Source: AP-15 sp963700195
Lineage (GTDB): Bacteria > Pseudomonadota > Alphaproteobacteria > ATCC43930 > CGMCC-115725
Direction of reading: 5' to 3'
Assembly (NCBI GenBank): GCA_963700195.1
Contig: CAVOWQ010000007.1
Span: 1-64,000, forward strand
Length of the DNA stretch: 64,000 nucleotides
The position numbers and the translations under genes are program-made. Every line of letters begins with the position of its first letter. Position 1 is the first letter of the stretch. The notes beneath the pieces are model-generated. The model did not search any database and was not told the DNA's origin. It saw nothing but the letters and a program-made list of their open reading frames with translations. Below are positions 1-9,679 of the stretch, one piece after another.

Positions 1-477
1 TTCGATATCGTTTACTCTTGGGGGGTCCTTCACCACACGGGGGCAATGTGGCAGGCAATGGCCAATTTAAAACCAATGGCGAAGACGGGCGGGTTGTTGT
101 TCATCGCCATCTACAACGATTGTGGCGAAATCAGCCGGTGGTGGCTGGAGCGGAAACGCCGGTACAACGCATTGCCGCTAGTACTCCGCCCATTTTACGC
201 CATTTACGTCTGGATGCCACAAGAGCTGAGATCCCTCGTTGGCTCTATGCGTTCGGGAGAGTTAACGACATATATTCGGGAGCTAACCAGCGCCAGCAGC
301 GGGCGCGGGATGAGCTGGCTACATGATGTCATCGATTGGGTGGGCGGCTATCCCTACGAGTACGCATCGGTCAGGGATATCACTGAGTTTTACCGACGTG
401 ACGGTTTTGAGCCGGTCAAGATCCGCGAGAACCGGTCATACGGCTGCCATCAGCTGGTGTTCAAGCGCGTTCGGTGA
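1..477 (+). CDS. Class I SAM-dependent methyltransferase, 3' part
   Basis: The reading frame is already open at base 1, so the 5' end lies outside the window; 158 residues remain. The first residues, FDIVYSWGVLHHTG, match motif IV of class I SAM-dependent methyltransferases (the core strand with the acidic residue, followed by the LHH segment). GGLLFIAIYND fits the following strand, where the substrate side begins. The rest (R-, W- and Y-rich) would be the variable C-terminal substrate region. The gene is followed after 36 bases by a glycosyltransferase, so a role in modifying a surface polysaccharide or its lipid carrier is likely. The substrate cannot be told from the sequence. Confidence 0.75.
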   Translation, partial: FDIVYSWGVLHHTGAMWQAMANLKPMAKTGGLLFIAIYNDCGEISRWWLERKRRYNALPLVLRPFYAIYVWMPQELRSLVGSMRSGELTTYIRELTSASSGRGMSWLHDVIDWVGGYPYEYASVRDITEFYRRDGFEPVKIRENRSYGCHQLVFKRVR

Positions 478-513
478 CGCGAGATTGAAATCTGGGCCGG
501 GCCGCCGCCCCAA

Positions 514-1862
514 ATGAAGGTCTTGATCGTCAGCTTTGCGTTCCCGCCTTCTAATGTCATCGGAGCTGTGCGCGTAGGCAAGCTCGCGCGCTACCTCGAT
601 CATCGGGGCCATGACGTGCGTGTGCTGACCACCGACCTCGTTGCTGACCGTAGCCTGCCGCTCGAGATCTTGCGGGAACGGGTATTTTATACCGAATATC
701 GTCCGCGCCGGCATTGGGTCGATTGGGTGGTTCGGTCGCTGCGTGTCCGCACAGCCTTCCCCGCCGGAGGTCGCCGCGAGAACGCACCGGCGCAAGATAG
801 CGCTCCGGCGAGGTCGCTTTGGCAAACCTTTCGCCGTCACTATTTCGGGCTGATCCACATTCCCGACATGCGGGCCGATTGGATCAGGACCGCCATTCCC
901 GCAGGCCGGCAATTGATCAAGGAGTGGAAGCCCGAGATCATTTTCGCCAGCGCGCCACCGAACACCGGGCTGGTGGTCGCCAGCCGGCTCGCCCGTGCCC
1001 ACGACATTCCCTGGGTTGCCGATTTTCGTGATCTGTGGGTCGATAACCCTTATTATAGCGAGCCCGGTTGGCGCAAGCGGATCGACGCGATCTTGGAACG
1101 GCGAATTTTACGACGCGCTGCAGGCTTAGTGACCGTTTCGCCGGTTTGGGCGGAACAACTGCGTCGGCGCCACGGCAAAGATGTCACAGTGGTATATAAC
1201 GGTTACGCGCAGGAAGATTTCCCGCCTCTCGCGCAACAAACTAACCCTGAGGGAAGTCTGACCATCCGGTATATGGGCTCGATCTACCGCGGCTTTCGCG
1301 ACCCCTCCGTGCTGTTCTCCGCCATCGCCCGACTGCCCGATCACATACGGACTCGCATAAATGTCGAGTTCTTCAGCGACGCCGAGGATGCTGTCCTCGA
1401 CGCGGCAACAGCACATCGGGTCGAGAGCGCGGTGGCTGTCAAGCCGCGGGTCCCTTACCGACACGCGCTCGCACTGCAGATGGAGTCCCGACGTACTGCT
1501 GTTGTTGCAATCGAGCGATCCGCGCGATGAGGGCAACCTGCCTGCCAAGCTATTCGAATATCTGTACGCGCGCCGGCCGATTTCTGTTAATCGGCTACCA
1601 ACGCGGTATCGCGGCGCGGCTCGTGATCGAGAGGAGCGCCGGGTTGGTTTCCAATAGCCCCGTAAAAATTTGCGATCAATTACAGAGATGGTTCGAGGAC
1701 AAGCGCGCCGGGCGCTTCGATAGACTCGACCCATCGGTCAGCCTTGGCCTTGGCCGCGACGATCAATACGCCAAGCTGGAACATCTCTTAGAGGAGATTC
1801 TTGAAAGACGGCTCGGCACCTCTCATCGGCTGCCGCTCGGCGAGGCCACGGCTATCAATTAG
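514..1862 (+). CDS. GT4-like glycosyltransferase, interrupted by two frame breaks
   Basis: Transfers a sugar from an activated donor to a growing glycan; the donor is unknown. The N-terminal half is continuous to 1530 and shows the GT4-type opening VLIVSFAFPPSNVIGAVR, then DFRDLWVDNPYY and the hinge VVYNGYAQEDF. The C-terminal donor-binding half continues in two other frames: from about 1480 in frame 2 (SPDVLLLLQSSDPRDEGN, LPAKLFEYLYARRPI) and from about 1580 in frame 3 (LIGYQRGIAARLVIERSAG) to the stop at 1860-1862. Removing one base near 1478-1484 and one near 1578-1584 restores a single protein of about 448 residues. Both breaks are one-base insertions like those in secA further on, so sequencing error is the likelier cause; true decay is possible. 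It sits in the polysaccharide locus between a methyltransferase and a deacetylase. Confidence 0.75.
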
Positions 1863-2064
1863 CCCGATTTGGCCATCAGGCTCTGAAGCGGGCAACGATG
1901 TTCTGTCCGATTGCAATACACCAATGCTTAACTCTCTTCGGATCACCTTGGATGCCGGATCACAATCATGTATCAATTCGTACCCTCCGACATACGAATG
2001 GTACGAGTTGTTATGTATTTCGACTAGGCGGATGTAGTATCGTGAGGCAATACCCGAGACGCGC

Positions 2065-3210
2065 ATGAAGCACGATGCCGCGCTAGTCGGGCCGCCGCTC
2101 GCAATATGCATTGGACTTTTCGCAACTGCGGTTCCAATTCCGCGGTCGATCATCAGGCTCGCTCTATACTTGATGAAGTTCCTAGGGCTTTTTCGGCTCG
2201 CACGCCACGTTACGGGTCACGGGTTGCGAATCATATGCTACCACGGCTTTGCCGTTGCCGAGGAGTACAAGTACAGAAGTACCCTTTTTATCAGAGACGA
2301 TTTTTTTCGAAAACGAGTGGAATATTTGAGGCGGAAAGGCTATCCGATTTTGCCTCTGCGAGATGCGTTGGACTCTTTGGCCGCGGGCCGGCTTCCGCCT
2401 TGCGCCACGGTTATAACCATGGACGATGGCTGGCGCGGAGTTTATACGGTCGGGTTGCCGCTCATTCGGGAACTGGAAATTCCAGTTACGGTCTACGTAA
2501 CGACCTATTATGTCGAGAACCGGATGCCGGTCTATACCGTAACCGTTTCTTACTTGTTCTGGCGGGCCGCCCCGGAGCGGGTCCATTTGCCGCGCGGGAT
2601 CGGAGCTTTCGACCTGGAGTGCGAGGCGGCAAAGGCTGAAGAAGCGGCGCAGAACTTCGGCGCGAGGTTGCCGCCGGGCGATCGCCTCGAGTTTTTGAAG
2701 GAGTTAGCAGCGGTCCTCGGCGTCTCTTTTGAAGAGATTGAAAGACAGCACCTTTTCGAGGTCATGGATGAACAGCAGCTGCGTGGCCTCGCCGCTGCCG
2801 GCGTCGACATCCAGCTCCATTCACACCGGCATCAATGGCCGCTTTACGACAAGGAAATAGTGGACGCCGAAGTTGAGGAAAACCGCCGATTTCTTCAGCG
2901 TGTCGTCTCATATCCGCTGGAGCATTTTTGCTATCCGAGCGGGGTCTATGGTCTCCACCAGGCAGAATGGCTGGCTGAATTGGGAATTAAGAGCGCCACG
3001 ACGATCGAACCCGGATTGAACTACGGCCACACCTCGCGCTTCGCACTGCATCGCCTGGTCGATGGCGGGGCTGTGTCGGAGATCGAATTCGCCGCCGAAA
3101 TGACCGGCTTCATGGAACTGGTGCGTTTGCTGCGGCGTCGGTCGCGAGGCATGATGACTCGACTGCGCGTTTACCGAAACCCCTCGCCCCGCAACGAAAG
3201 TCGGTCGTAA
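2065..3210 (+). CDS. Polysaccharide deacetylase (NodB/CE4 family)
   Basis: Predicted to remove N- or O-acetyl groups from a polysaccharide or its precursor. The NodB core is visible: TMDDGW at about residues 118-123 (second Asp the metal ligand), HSHRH at 252-256 giving the H-x-x-x-H metal site, and FCYPSGVY as the following active-site motif. At 381 residues it is longer than the minimal NodB domain because of an insert after VTYY (about 155-235). The first 36 residues are hydrophobic and could be a signal anchor; a second possible start at base 2173 (MKFLGLF) would remove them. The stop codon is directly followed by the ATG of the O-ligase gene, so the two are very probably co-transcribed. 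It lies in an exopolysaccharide locus of exosortase-A type. Confidence 0.85.
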   Translation: MKHDAALVGPPLAICIGLFATAVPIPRSIIRLALYLMKFLGLFRLARHVTGHGLRIICYHGFAVAEEYKYRSTLFIRDDFFRKRVEYLRRKGYPILPLRDALDSLAAGRLPPCATVITMDDGWRGVYTVGLPLIRELEIPVTVYVTTYYVENRMPVYTVTVSYLFWRAAPERVHLPRGIGAFDLECEAAKAEEAAQNFGARLPPGDRLEFLKELAAVLGVSFEEIERQHLFEVMDEQQLRGLAAAGVDIQLHSHRHQWPLYDKEIVDAEVEENRRFLQRVVSYPLEHFCYPSGVYGLHQAEWLAELGIKSATTIEPGLNYGHTSRFALHRLVDGGAVSEIEFAAEMTGFMELVRLLRRRSRGMMTRLRVYRNPSPRNESRS

Positions 3211-4590
3211 ATGCGCGGCCTCGCTTTTTTTATGGTCTTCGTTGCAAGCCTGCCGTTCATTTTTGTGTCGCCGTTCACTGGCGTGCTGGCCTGGTATGTA
3301 TTTTCTCTTGGGAATTTCCACACCCTGATCTGGGGTGGACCCTTTGCCAGTCTCAATTATGCCTACGTCATCGCCATCCTCACCTGTCTTTCCTGGTTCT
3401 TTTCGCGAACAGACCAGAAACAGCTGCCAATGACCCCGCTCGTCATTCTGACGTTGCTGTTTTCCATATGGATTACGTTTACCTCGTGGTTCGCATTGGC
3501 GCCGGCCGAGGACGTCTGGAACAAATGGATCGTCGTCCAGAAAATTCTGTTCATGTGCCTCGTCGGCTATGCCCTGACGACGACGCGCGAACGGCTAAGC
3601 CAGCTGATCTGGGCTGTCGTAGTGACCATCGGACTTTGGGGAGTAAAGGGGGCGCTCTTTGCCATCCTGCATGGCGGCGGCGAAATTCACGGGCCCGACG
3701 GCGGCATGCTCGCGGACAACAACGACTTCGGCCTCGGACTCATAGTAATGTTACCGTTGTTGTTTTATCAGCGGCAACTCGCCACTAATCGGCATGTGCG
3801 GCGCGGGCTGCTGTTGATGGGATTTCTGGTCACTCTTGCGGTGTTCTTCACCTATTCCCGAGGCGCATTGGTCGGGGTATGCGCGATGGGAGCGGTTTTC
3901 TGGCTTAGATCGCGCGCGAAGTTCACAACGGCGCTGCTGATTGCTGCGCTCGCCTTTGCCGTCTATAACGTCGCCCCTGAACAGTGGTTTAAGCGGATGG
4001 GGACGATAGAAACCTATCAGGACGATGGTTCGGCAATGAGCCGGATCCATCTCTGGCAGGTTTCACTTCGGATTGCCGAGCTTCGTCCGATCAACGGGGG
4101 CGGCTTCAGGGTGACTTTCTGGCCGAATATTACAAACAACATGCTGCGTGGGACCGATTTGGTCAGGCTGACAAAACCTCGCGCGGCGCATAGTATTTAC
4201 TTTGACGCATTATCTGAGCATGGCTGGGTGGGTCTTTTCTTGTTCTTGATGATTTTTGGCTGTTCATGGGTAAACTGCGCGTGGCTGACCCGTCATTCGC
4301 GCAACCGGCCTGATCTCGCCTGGGCAAATCTATTGGGAAGGACCGGGCAAGCGGTGCTCGTAGGCTATGCGACTGCAGGTGCCTTTGCGTCTCAGGCCTA
4401 TTTGGACGAATATTGGTGCATCATCTTCGTGTTTGACGCTGCACGGCGACTGCTTGCCAAAGAAATCGCTCCGGCCGGCGCCTTTGCGGGCGCCGGATCG
4501 AGACGGTTGCCTGCCCCTCGGCAAGCCGTCATCTCGGCGGCGCTCGCGAAACCGGATAGCGCTCTGGGTTACGCGAAATCAAACCTGTAA
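3211..4590 (+). CDS. O-antigen ligase/Wzy-like membrane protein, exosortase A-associated type
   Basis: A 459-residue inner-membrane protein with about ten hydrophobic segments. The whole chain resembles the exosortase-A-associated O-glycosylation ligase family: start MRGLAFF with alternating TM segments, a large loop around DGGMLADNNDFGLGL (about 164-178), TYSRGALVG (about 213-221) and the ligase-type signature AAHSIYFDALSEHGWVGL (about 328-345). Such proteins join glycan blocks or transfer them to an acceptor on the periplasmic face. It begins one base after the deacetylase stop. The last 40 residues are low-complexity and cytoplasmic. No exosortase or PEP-CTERM protein lies in this window, so that link rests on family resemblance only. 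Confidence 0.82.
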   Translation: MRGLAFFMVFVASLPFIFVSPFTGVLAWYVFSLGNFHTLIWGGPFASLNYAYVIAILTCLSWFFSRTDQKQLPMTPLVILTLLFSIWITFTSWFALAPAEDVWNKWIVVQKILFMCLVGYALTTTRERLSQLIWAVVVTIGLWGVKGALFAILHGGGEIHGPDGGMLADNNDFGLGLIVMLPLLFYQRQLATNRHVRRGLLLMGFLVTLAVFFTYSRGALVGVCAMGAVFWLRSRAKFTTALLIAALAFAVYNVAPEQWFKRMGTIETYQDDGSAMSRIHLWQVSLRIAELRPINGGGFRVTFWPNITNNMLRGTDLVRLTKPRAAHSIYFDALSEHGWVGLFLFLMIFGCSWVNCAWLTRHSRNRPDLAWANLLGRTGQAVLVGYATAGAFASQAYLDEYWCIIFVFDAARRLLAKEIAPAGAFAGAGSRRLPAPRQAVISAALAKPDSALGYAKSNL

Positions 4591-4717
4591 CTAATAGGAT
4601 CACGGGCCATCGGCTTGTGCTGTCCCGGCTTGATCGGCGGATCGACCGCGCTCGCTCCTCCCACGAAAAACTTCCGACGCAAAAAATGAAACTGACGTAA
4701 TTCGCAAAGCGTTTAAC

Positions 4718-6664
4718 CCGAACTTTGACTACTTTCTAAGTGAAGTTGCTGAAAAGACCTGATATTCGTCGTGTTTGCGGTCATGTACCCTATCGATTTT
4801 TAGTTGACAAGAGAGCCGTCCTATGATCATGACGGCGCATGTATGTGGCCGTCGTCCCGAACCGAGGCTCACCACCCGCCATCCTGCTGCGGGAGAGTTA
4901 CCGCGAGGCCGGCAAGACCAAGAACCGCACCCTCGCCAACCTGTCACGCTGGCCCGCCGAGCGCATTGAGCAACTCCGCGCCGTACTGCGTGGCGACAAA
5001 CTGCTGCCCGCCGCCGAGGCGGTGGAAATCGTCCGCGCACTGCCGCACGGCCACGTGCTCGCCGCGCTCGGCACGGCGCGCCGCATCGCGCTCGACACGC
5101 TGCTGCCGCGCCGCGCGCCGCAACGCCGGCGCGATCTGACGCTGGCCCTGATCGTCGCCCGCCTGCTCGAGCCGGCAGCCAAGCTGGCGACCGCGCGGAT
5201 GTTGGATTCCGTCACCGCCAGCCATTCGCTGGGCGAGATGCTGGGGCTCGGCAAGGTCGCCGCCAAGGAAGTCTATGCCGCGCTCGACTGGCTGGGCCGC
5301 GAGCAGCCGTTCATCGAAGCCCAGCTGGCCCGTCGCCACCTGCAGGATGGCGCGCTGCTGCTCTACGACGTCACCTCCACCTACCTCGAAGGGCGGTGCT
5401 GCGAACTGGCGCAGCATGGCTACAGCCGCGACCACCGTGGCGACCGGCCGCAGATTGTCATTGGCCTGATGTGCGCCGCCGAGCCTGCCCTCGCGAAAGC
5501 GGGGGGCTGCCCGGTCGCAGTCGAGGTGTTCGAGGGCAATACCGCCGATCCGCTGACGCTGTCGTCACAGATCGACAAGCTGAAGCAGCGCTTCCAGTTG
5601 CAGCGCGTGGTGATGGTCGGCGACCGCGGACTACTGACCAAGGCGCGGATCGAGCAGACGCTGCGCCCGGCGGGGCTCGATTGGATCACCGCGCTGCGGG
5701 CTCCGGCGATCAAGCAGCTCGCCGTCGCAGGCGGGCCGTTGCAGCCCTCGCTGTTTGATGACCGCGACATGGCCGAGATCACCAGCCCCGATTATCCCGG
5801 CGAACGCCTGGTGGTCTGCAAGAACCCGTTGCTCGCCGAACAGCGGGCCCGCAAACGCGCCGAGCTGTTGGCCGCCACCGAGAAGGAACTTGCGCGCATC
5901 CAGGCCCGCGTACAGCGGGCGCGCACTCCGCTGTGCGGCGCCGCGGTGATCGGCCAGGCGGTCGGCGCGGTGCTGGGACGGCGCCACATGGCCAAGCACT
6001 TCCAGATCGGCATCGCCGACGATGCCTTCAGCTTCGCCCAAAACCCCCTCAGCATCGCCGCCGAGGCCGCGCTCGACGGTATCTATGTGATCCGCACCAA
6101 TCTGCCGGCCACGCAGTCCGACGCTGCCGCGACAGTGCGCGCCTACAAAAGTCTCAGCGGCGTCGAGCACGCCTTCCGCTCGCTGAAGACCGTCGATCTC
6201 GAACTGCGTCCGGTGTTTCATTGGACCGCGCCACGGGTCCGCGCGCACGTCTTGCTCTGCATGCTGGCCTATTATCTGCAATGGCACATGCGCCGCAGCC
6301 TCGCCCCGATGCTGTTCGACGAGCCCGATCCGGCGGCGCGCGAGACGCAGCCCACCTCGCCGGTGGCGAAGGCTGAGCCCTCGCCAGCGGCGCAACGCAA
6401 GGCCGCACGCAAACGCACCGACCCGGCAGATGGCGAACCGCTCCCGGTGCACAGCTTTCACACCTTGCTCGGCGATCTCGCCACCCTCACCCGCAATGTC
6501 GTCCGCCTCGGGCGCGATCGCCTCACCGCCATCCTCGCCACCCCCACCCCCACACAGCACCGCGCCCTCGACCTGCTCGGCGTCACGCTTGCCGCGTAGA
6601 CAGACCGACGCCACTCGCTGCAAATTAAATCAATGGCTTACGATCGAAAGAGGGTAAAGTTCGG
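4718..6664 (+). mobile_element. IS1634-family-like insertion sequence
   Basis: A single-transposase element of about 1.95 kb. Imperfect terminal inverted repeats are visible: CCGAACTTT at 4718-4726 on the left and its complement AAAGTTCGG at 6656-6664 on the right, with weaker matching (ACTTTC / GAAAGAG) further inside. The right end touches the stop codon of the LysR gene at 6666-6668. No convincing target-site duplication can be seen (left flank gtttaac, right flank cttagcc), so the exact ends may be off by a few bases. It separates the polysaccharide locus from unrelated metabolic genes. Confidence 0.65.
4839..6599 (+). CDS. IS1634-family-like transposase
   Basis: A 586-residue DDE transposase. 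The acidic triad fits DVTSTYLEG (about residues 177-185), VMVGDRGLL (about 258-266) and the late YKSLSGVEHAFRSLKT with the catalytic Glu (about 437-452); YLQWHMRR follows as in IS1634-like proteins. The first part (LTLALIVARLLEPAAKLATA) is the usual helical N-terminal region. The reading frame is intact, so the element may be active. A Pro/Ala/Lys-rich insert lies near the C-terminus (about 505-535). Start chosen at the ATG at 4839. Confidence 0.85.
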   Translation: MYVAVVPNRGSPPAILLRESYREAGKTKNRTLANLSRWPAERIEQLRAVLRGDKLLPAAEAVEIVRALPHGHVLAALGTARRIALDTLLPRRAPQRRRDLTLALIVARLLEPAAKLATARMLDSVTASHSLGEMLGLGKVAAKEVYAALDWLGREQPFIEAQLARRHLQDGALLLYDVTSTYLEGRCCELAQHGYSRDHRGDRPQIVIGLMCAAEPALAKAGGCPVAVEVFEGNTADPLTLSSQIDKLKQRFQLQRVVMVGDRGLLTKARIEQTLRPAGLDWITALRAPAIKQLAVAGGPLQPSLFDDRDMAEITSPDYPGERLVVCKNPLLAEQRARKRAELLAATEKELARIQARVQRARTPLCGAAVIGQAVGAVLGRRHMAKHFQIGIADDAFSFAQNPLSIAAEAALDGIYVIRTNLPATQSDAAATVRAYKSLSGVEHAFRSLKTVDLELRPVFHWTAPRVRAHVLLCMLAYYLQWHMRRSLAPMLFDEPDPAARETQPTSPVAKAEPSPAAQRKAARKRTDPADGEPLPVHSFHTLLGDLATLTRNVVRLGRDRLTAILATPTPTQHRALDLLGVTLAA

Positions 6665-6665
6665 C

Positions 6666-7586
6666 TTAGCCGGCCAGGGCGATCGTATCTCGGCCGATCT
6701 CCGCCGCGGCGCGACGCGCCAGAGCCGCGAGATTGCGCACCGCTGCGGATGGCTCGTTGCTGCGGTGCGCCAGGCTCAACGGCGCCCGGGGAGCGTCGCC
6801 GAGAATAGCTCGATAGGCAACCCCCTGCGGCTGCATGTGCTGCATCGAGGCCGGAACGATCGAGACGCCCTCCCCGGCAGCGATCAAGTTCAGAGCCGAT
6901 GCGACCTCGGGTGCCTGTTGGACAATTTTCGGGCTGAAGCCCGCGCGTCGGCAGGCCAGAACGATGTTGTCGTAGACCCCCGGGCTGTTGGCCCGCGGAA
7001 ACAGAATAAACGGCTCTCCGCTCAGCGCTTCGAGAGGTAACGATGCAGACGCCGTCAGACCGTGCCCGGAAGGCAGCGCGATCAGCATCTCCTCCTCGAT
7101 GATCGAAACGACGAAAAGACCGTCGACCTCGCGGGATGGGGACCGGATAAAAGCGGCATCGATCCGACCGGCACGCAGGCTGCCGACCAGCTGCGAAGTG
7201 CCGCTCTCGACGAGAGATACCGCGATCCCGGGGAAGCGCCCGCGGTAGTCTTGGATGACGCTCGGGACGATCGGGTTGAACGAGGCAGAACCGGTGAAGC
7301 CAATACGGATCATGCCCTGATCGCCGCGCGCGACACGCTGTGCCTTGGCTTTCGCCTGCTCGACATGTTCGAGGATCGCGCGAGCATCGTCGAGAAAAGC
7401 CCGGCCCGCGTCGGTTAGCTCGACGCCGCGAGTGAGGCGATGGAACAATAGAGCTTCGATCTCGTGCTCGAGCTGCTGGATCTGCTGACTGAGTGCGGGC
7501 TGGGCGATCCCCAGGCGCCCGGCGGCGCGCCTGAAATGCAACTCCTCGGCGGCGGCGAGAAAATAGCGGAAGTGGCGAAGCTCCAT
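6666..7586 (-). CDS. LysR-family transcriptional regulator
   Basis: A 306-residue DNA-binding regulator. Residues 1-60 form the LysR winged helix-turn-helix (MELRHFRYFLAAAEELHF, then GIAQPALSQQIQQLE). The remainder is the two-lobed effector domain (MIRIGFTGSASFNPIVPSVI, RIDAAFIRSP, GEGVSIVPASM). The ligand is unknown; the effector domain resembles those of regulators of aromatic and organic acid metabolism. Its 3' end is abutted by the right end of the IS element, and no divergent target gene is left on that side, so the element may have separated it from its original neighbours. The next genes upstream point the same way. Confidence 0.9.
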   Translation of the reverse strand: MELRHFRYFLAAAEELHFRRAAGRLGIAQPALSQQIQQLEHEIEALLFHRLTRGVELTDAGRAFLDDARAILEHVEQAKAKAQRVARGDQGMIRIGFTGSASFNPIVPSVIQDYRGRFPGIAVSLVESGTSQLVGSLRAGRIDAAFIRSPSREVDGLFVVSIIEEEMLIALPSGHGLTASASLPLEALSGEPFILFPRANSPGVYDNIVLACRRAGFSPKIVQQAPEVASALNLIAAGEGVSIVPASMQHMQPQGVAYRAILGDAPRAPLSLAHRSNEPSAAVRNLAALARRAAAEIGRDTIALAG

Positions 7587-7668
7587 CTGTCATCCGGTGC
7601 AAATTCCGAGCCGTCCTCCATATGGTGCTCTTATCGAATTTGACCGATGCGCGGCTTTGTCGCGAAAC

Positions 7669-7701
7669 CGCCCCGCCCGGCGGCAAGCGCCGGACGGGGC
7701 G
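7669..7701 (-). terminator. Strong GC hairpin, possible terminator of the small exported protein gene
   Basis: CGCCCCGCCCGGCG pairs almost perfectly with CGCCGGACGGGGCG across a short GCAA loop. It lies 18 bases beyond the stop of the gene at 7720-7953. The U-tract on that strand is weak (GGTTTCG), so termination is plausible but unproven. Confidence 0.5.
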
Positions 7702-7719
7702 TCTGGTCGCGTCTCGTCG

Positions 7720-7953
7720 TTACTCAGACGTAACTGGCTCCCAGCGAGGATGACGCGGCGACCCGCCGTAATGGTACTGATAGTCGTACCGGGCGGACGG
7801 CGTTACAGCGCCCGCAGCCACTTGTTGCGCCGGTTGAGCCGCCGCCTGGGAAGGACCCCAACGGACCGGGGGATTTGTCTGCGCTTCTGCAGCGCAGAGG
7901 TTTGCGCCGGCGACGAGCATAAATGCGGCGCTGGCGAGCAAAAAGGATTTCAT
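7720..7953 (-). CDS. Small exported protein of unknown function
   Basis: The internal Met at 7951-7953 is chosen because the 77 residues that follow start with a clean signal peptide (MKSFLLASAAFMLVAGA, cleavage likely after CAAEA). The mature part is about 53 residues, rich in Ala, Gln, Pro and Tyr, ending HYGGSPRHPRWEPV, with no recognised domain. A longer reading from 8088 would overlap the end of the M81 gene and put a basic, low-quality stretch before the signal peptide. Function unknown; probably periplasmic. Confidence 0.55.
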   Translation of the reverse strand: MKSFLLASAAFMLVAGANLCAAEAQTNPPVRWGPSQAAAQPAQQVAAGAVTPSARYDYQYHYGGSPRHPRWEPVTSE

Positions 7954-8065
7954 CGGAGCCCTCGATACTGCGGCGGATTTGCCCGCCTGACGCGCTTTAG
8001 ATTGCGATCCGGCGCGTTTTATTCCAATATTCCGAACCGCTGGTTTTGATCGGCGACACTTATCA

Positions 8066-9592
8066 CTATGGTCTGACCCATTCGACATTGTCGTCGAGCG
8101 GAATGACCGGGCGGGGCAGCCGCTGCCATTCGAAGCGGTTCAGCATCGGCGAGGTGAGGCCGGGGAGGTCGACTTCGACGATCTGATCCGGTCCAAAGAA
8201 CTCGTCGAAGCCACCTCGGAAATGCCCGCGCGACTTGACCACGACCATGCGCGCCCGGGCGATATCAAGCCCCATCATCTCGAAAAATATCGGATCGGCA
8301 CATTGCACGCGATGCGAGATCACGACGACGGTGACCCCGCCGACCTCGAGCGCGGCGCAAGGCCCGAGTTCCAGCCGCAGTCCGGCATAGATGCCGCGAC
8401 GGCCGACACAGTTGCCGTCATATAGCGCGACGACCGTGGCCGGTGCGGTGTAGGGCTCGGAGAATTTGGTGGTCTCCGACCGGTTGAACCGCGCCTCGAA
8501 GGAGGCGCCGACCCCTTGCCGGTGTGCCTCGGCGGCGAGATCGGGGTCGAAAAAGACGCCGAGCAGCGCGCCGGCTACGCCCGCCTCGTGAAACGCACGC
8601 AGCAGGAATGTCGTGTTGCCGCGCCCGCCGCCGCCCGGGTTGTCGGCGACGTCGGCAAAGGCGACGGCGGGCAAGGCGGGATCTCGGCGGACGGCGAGGG
8701 CTTTCTCGACAGCGTCGTCGAGCGAGGTCAGCCGTGGATAGAAACGTTGCCGGTTGGCCCAGCCGAGCTCGGCGATCGCGCCCGCCAGCCTTTCGGCTGC
8801 CTGCCGGTCGCGGCGCGCCGTTACCACCACGGTCAGGCCGTTTTTGGCGGTGTCGGCAAAGGCAAACCCTCCCATTACCGAGACGTTCATGATCTCGGCG
8901 GTCATGCGGCGCTGGCCGAAATTGATCATATCGGCGTAGGGGCCGGCGGCGGTCAGCATCGTCACGGTCGGCGGCACGATCGGCAGGCGAATAAAGGCGC
9001 GCTGTGGCTTGACGCCGCCCAGCATCTCGCGGATCGCCACGGCCGCCTCGGCGCCGCGCTCGCGCATGTCGAGATGCGGGTTGGTCCGGTAGCCGATGAA
9101 CACGTCGATCGACTGCACCATGCGCTCGGAGACATTGGCGTGCAGGTCCAAGGTCGCCGCGATCGGCACATCGTGGCCGACGATCTGCCGGACCACCTCG
9201 AACAAAGCCCCATCCGGGTCGTCCTCCTCTGTCGTCAACCCGGCACCGTGCGAGCAGATATAGACCGCGTCGACCGGCAGTGCCGCCCTAAGCCGGCGGC
9301 TGATCGTGTCGAGCAGCTCGACAAAAAAGGCATGCTCGACCGGCCCGTTGGGCTCGGTCATCGCCAGCGCGATGCCGACCGGAGTCCAAGGGCCCGAGCC
9401 GTCCAGCGCCGCGACAAAACCTGGTGTCTCCGGCAGCATGGTCGGGCTCGCCGACCGCGCCTCCGCGACGATGGCGTCGCCTTCGAGATAGGTGCGGGCA
9501 AGGAAGTGCGCCTTGGTCGCCGGCGGCGCGAATTTGTTGCACTCGATCGAGAAGCCAAGCAGCGCGACGCGGGGCGACGAGCGATCGGGCAT
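8066..9592 (-). CDS. M81 family metallopeptidase (MlrC-like)
   Basis: A 508-residue protein of the M81/MlrC family, whose founding member completes microcystin linear peptide breakdown. The family plan is complete: N-terminal DUF1485-type domain with SIECNKFAP near residue 15, SHGAGL near 115, the metal-binding TLDLHANVS near 150 and GYRTNPHLDMRERG near 170, then the C-terminal domain with DVADNPGGGGRGN. Most family members act on unknown small peptides or amides, not microcystin. It is transcribed divergently from an amidase gene with an 87-base gap, suggesting shared regulation and a role in breakdown of an amide or peptide substrate. Confidence 0.85.
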   Translation of the reverse strand: MPDRSSPRVALLGFSIECNKFAPPATKAHFLARTYLEGDAIVAEARSASPTMLPETPGFVAALDGSGPWTPVGIALAMTEPNGPVEHAFFVELLDTISRRLRAALPVDAVYICSHGAGLTTEEDDPDGALFEVVRQIVGHDVPIAATLDLHANVSERMVQSIDVFIGYRTNPHLDMRERGAEAAVAIREMLGGVKPQRAFIRLPIVPPTVTMLTAAGPYADMINFGQRRMTAEIMNVSVMGGFAFADTAKNGLTVVVTARRDRQAAERLAGAIAELGWANRQRFYPRLTSLDDAVEKALAVRRDPALPAVAFADVADNPGGGGRGNTTFLLRAFHEAGVAGALLGVFFDPDLAAEAHRQGVGASFEARFNRSETTKFSEPYTAPATVVALYDGNCVGRRGIYAGLRLELGPCAALEVGGVTVVVISHRVQCADPIFFEMMGLDIARARMVVVKSRGHFRGGFDEFFGPDQIVEVDLPGLTSPMLNRFEWQRLPRPVIPLDDNVEWVRP

Positions 9593-9679
9593 GCAAGTTA
9601 TCCACAGGCTGTTTCCGTCGCCCGTGATCCTAGGCTAGTCTTTGGCCGATCGCCACGGCGGCTGAAAGGATAGGAAAAC

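Noticed and set aside
3751..4050. Minus-strand frame inside the O-ligase gene
   Set aside because: Antisense of membrane-segment codons, no domain.
5631..6623. A 330-codon minus-strand frame inside the transposase gene
   Set aside because: Shadow of a GC-rich coding strand; Arg/Gly/Ala-rich with no family features.
8516..9673. A 385-codon plus-strand frame inside the M81 peptidase gene
   Set aside because: Antisense shadow; the M81 motifs are all on the other strand.
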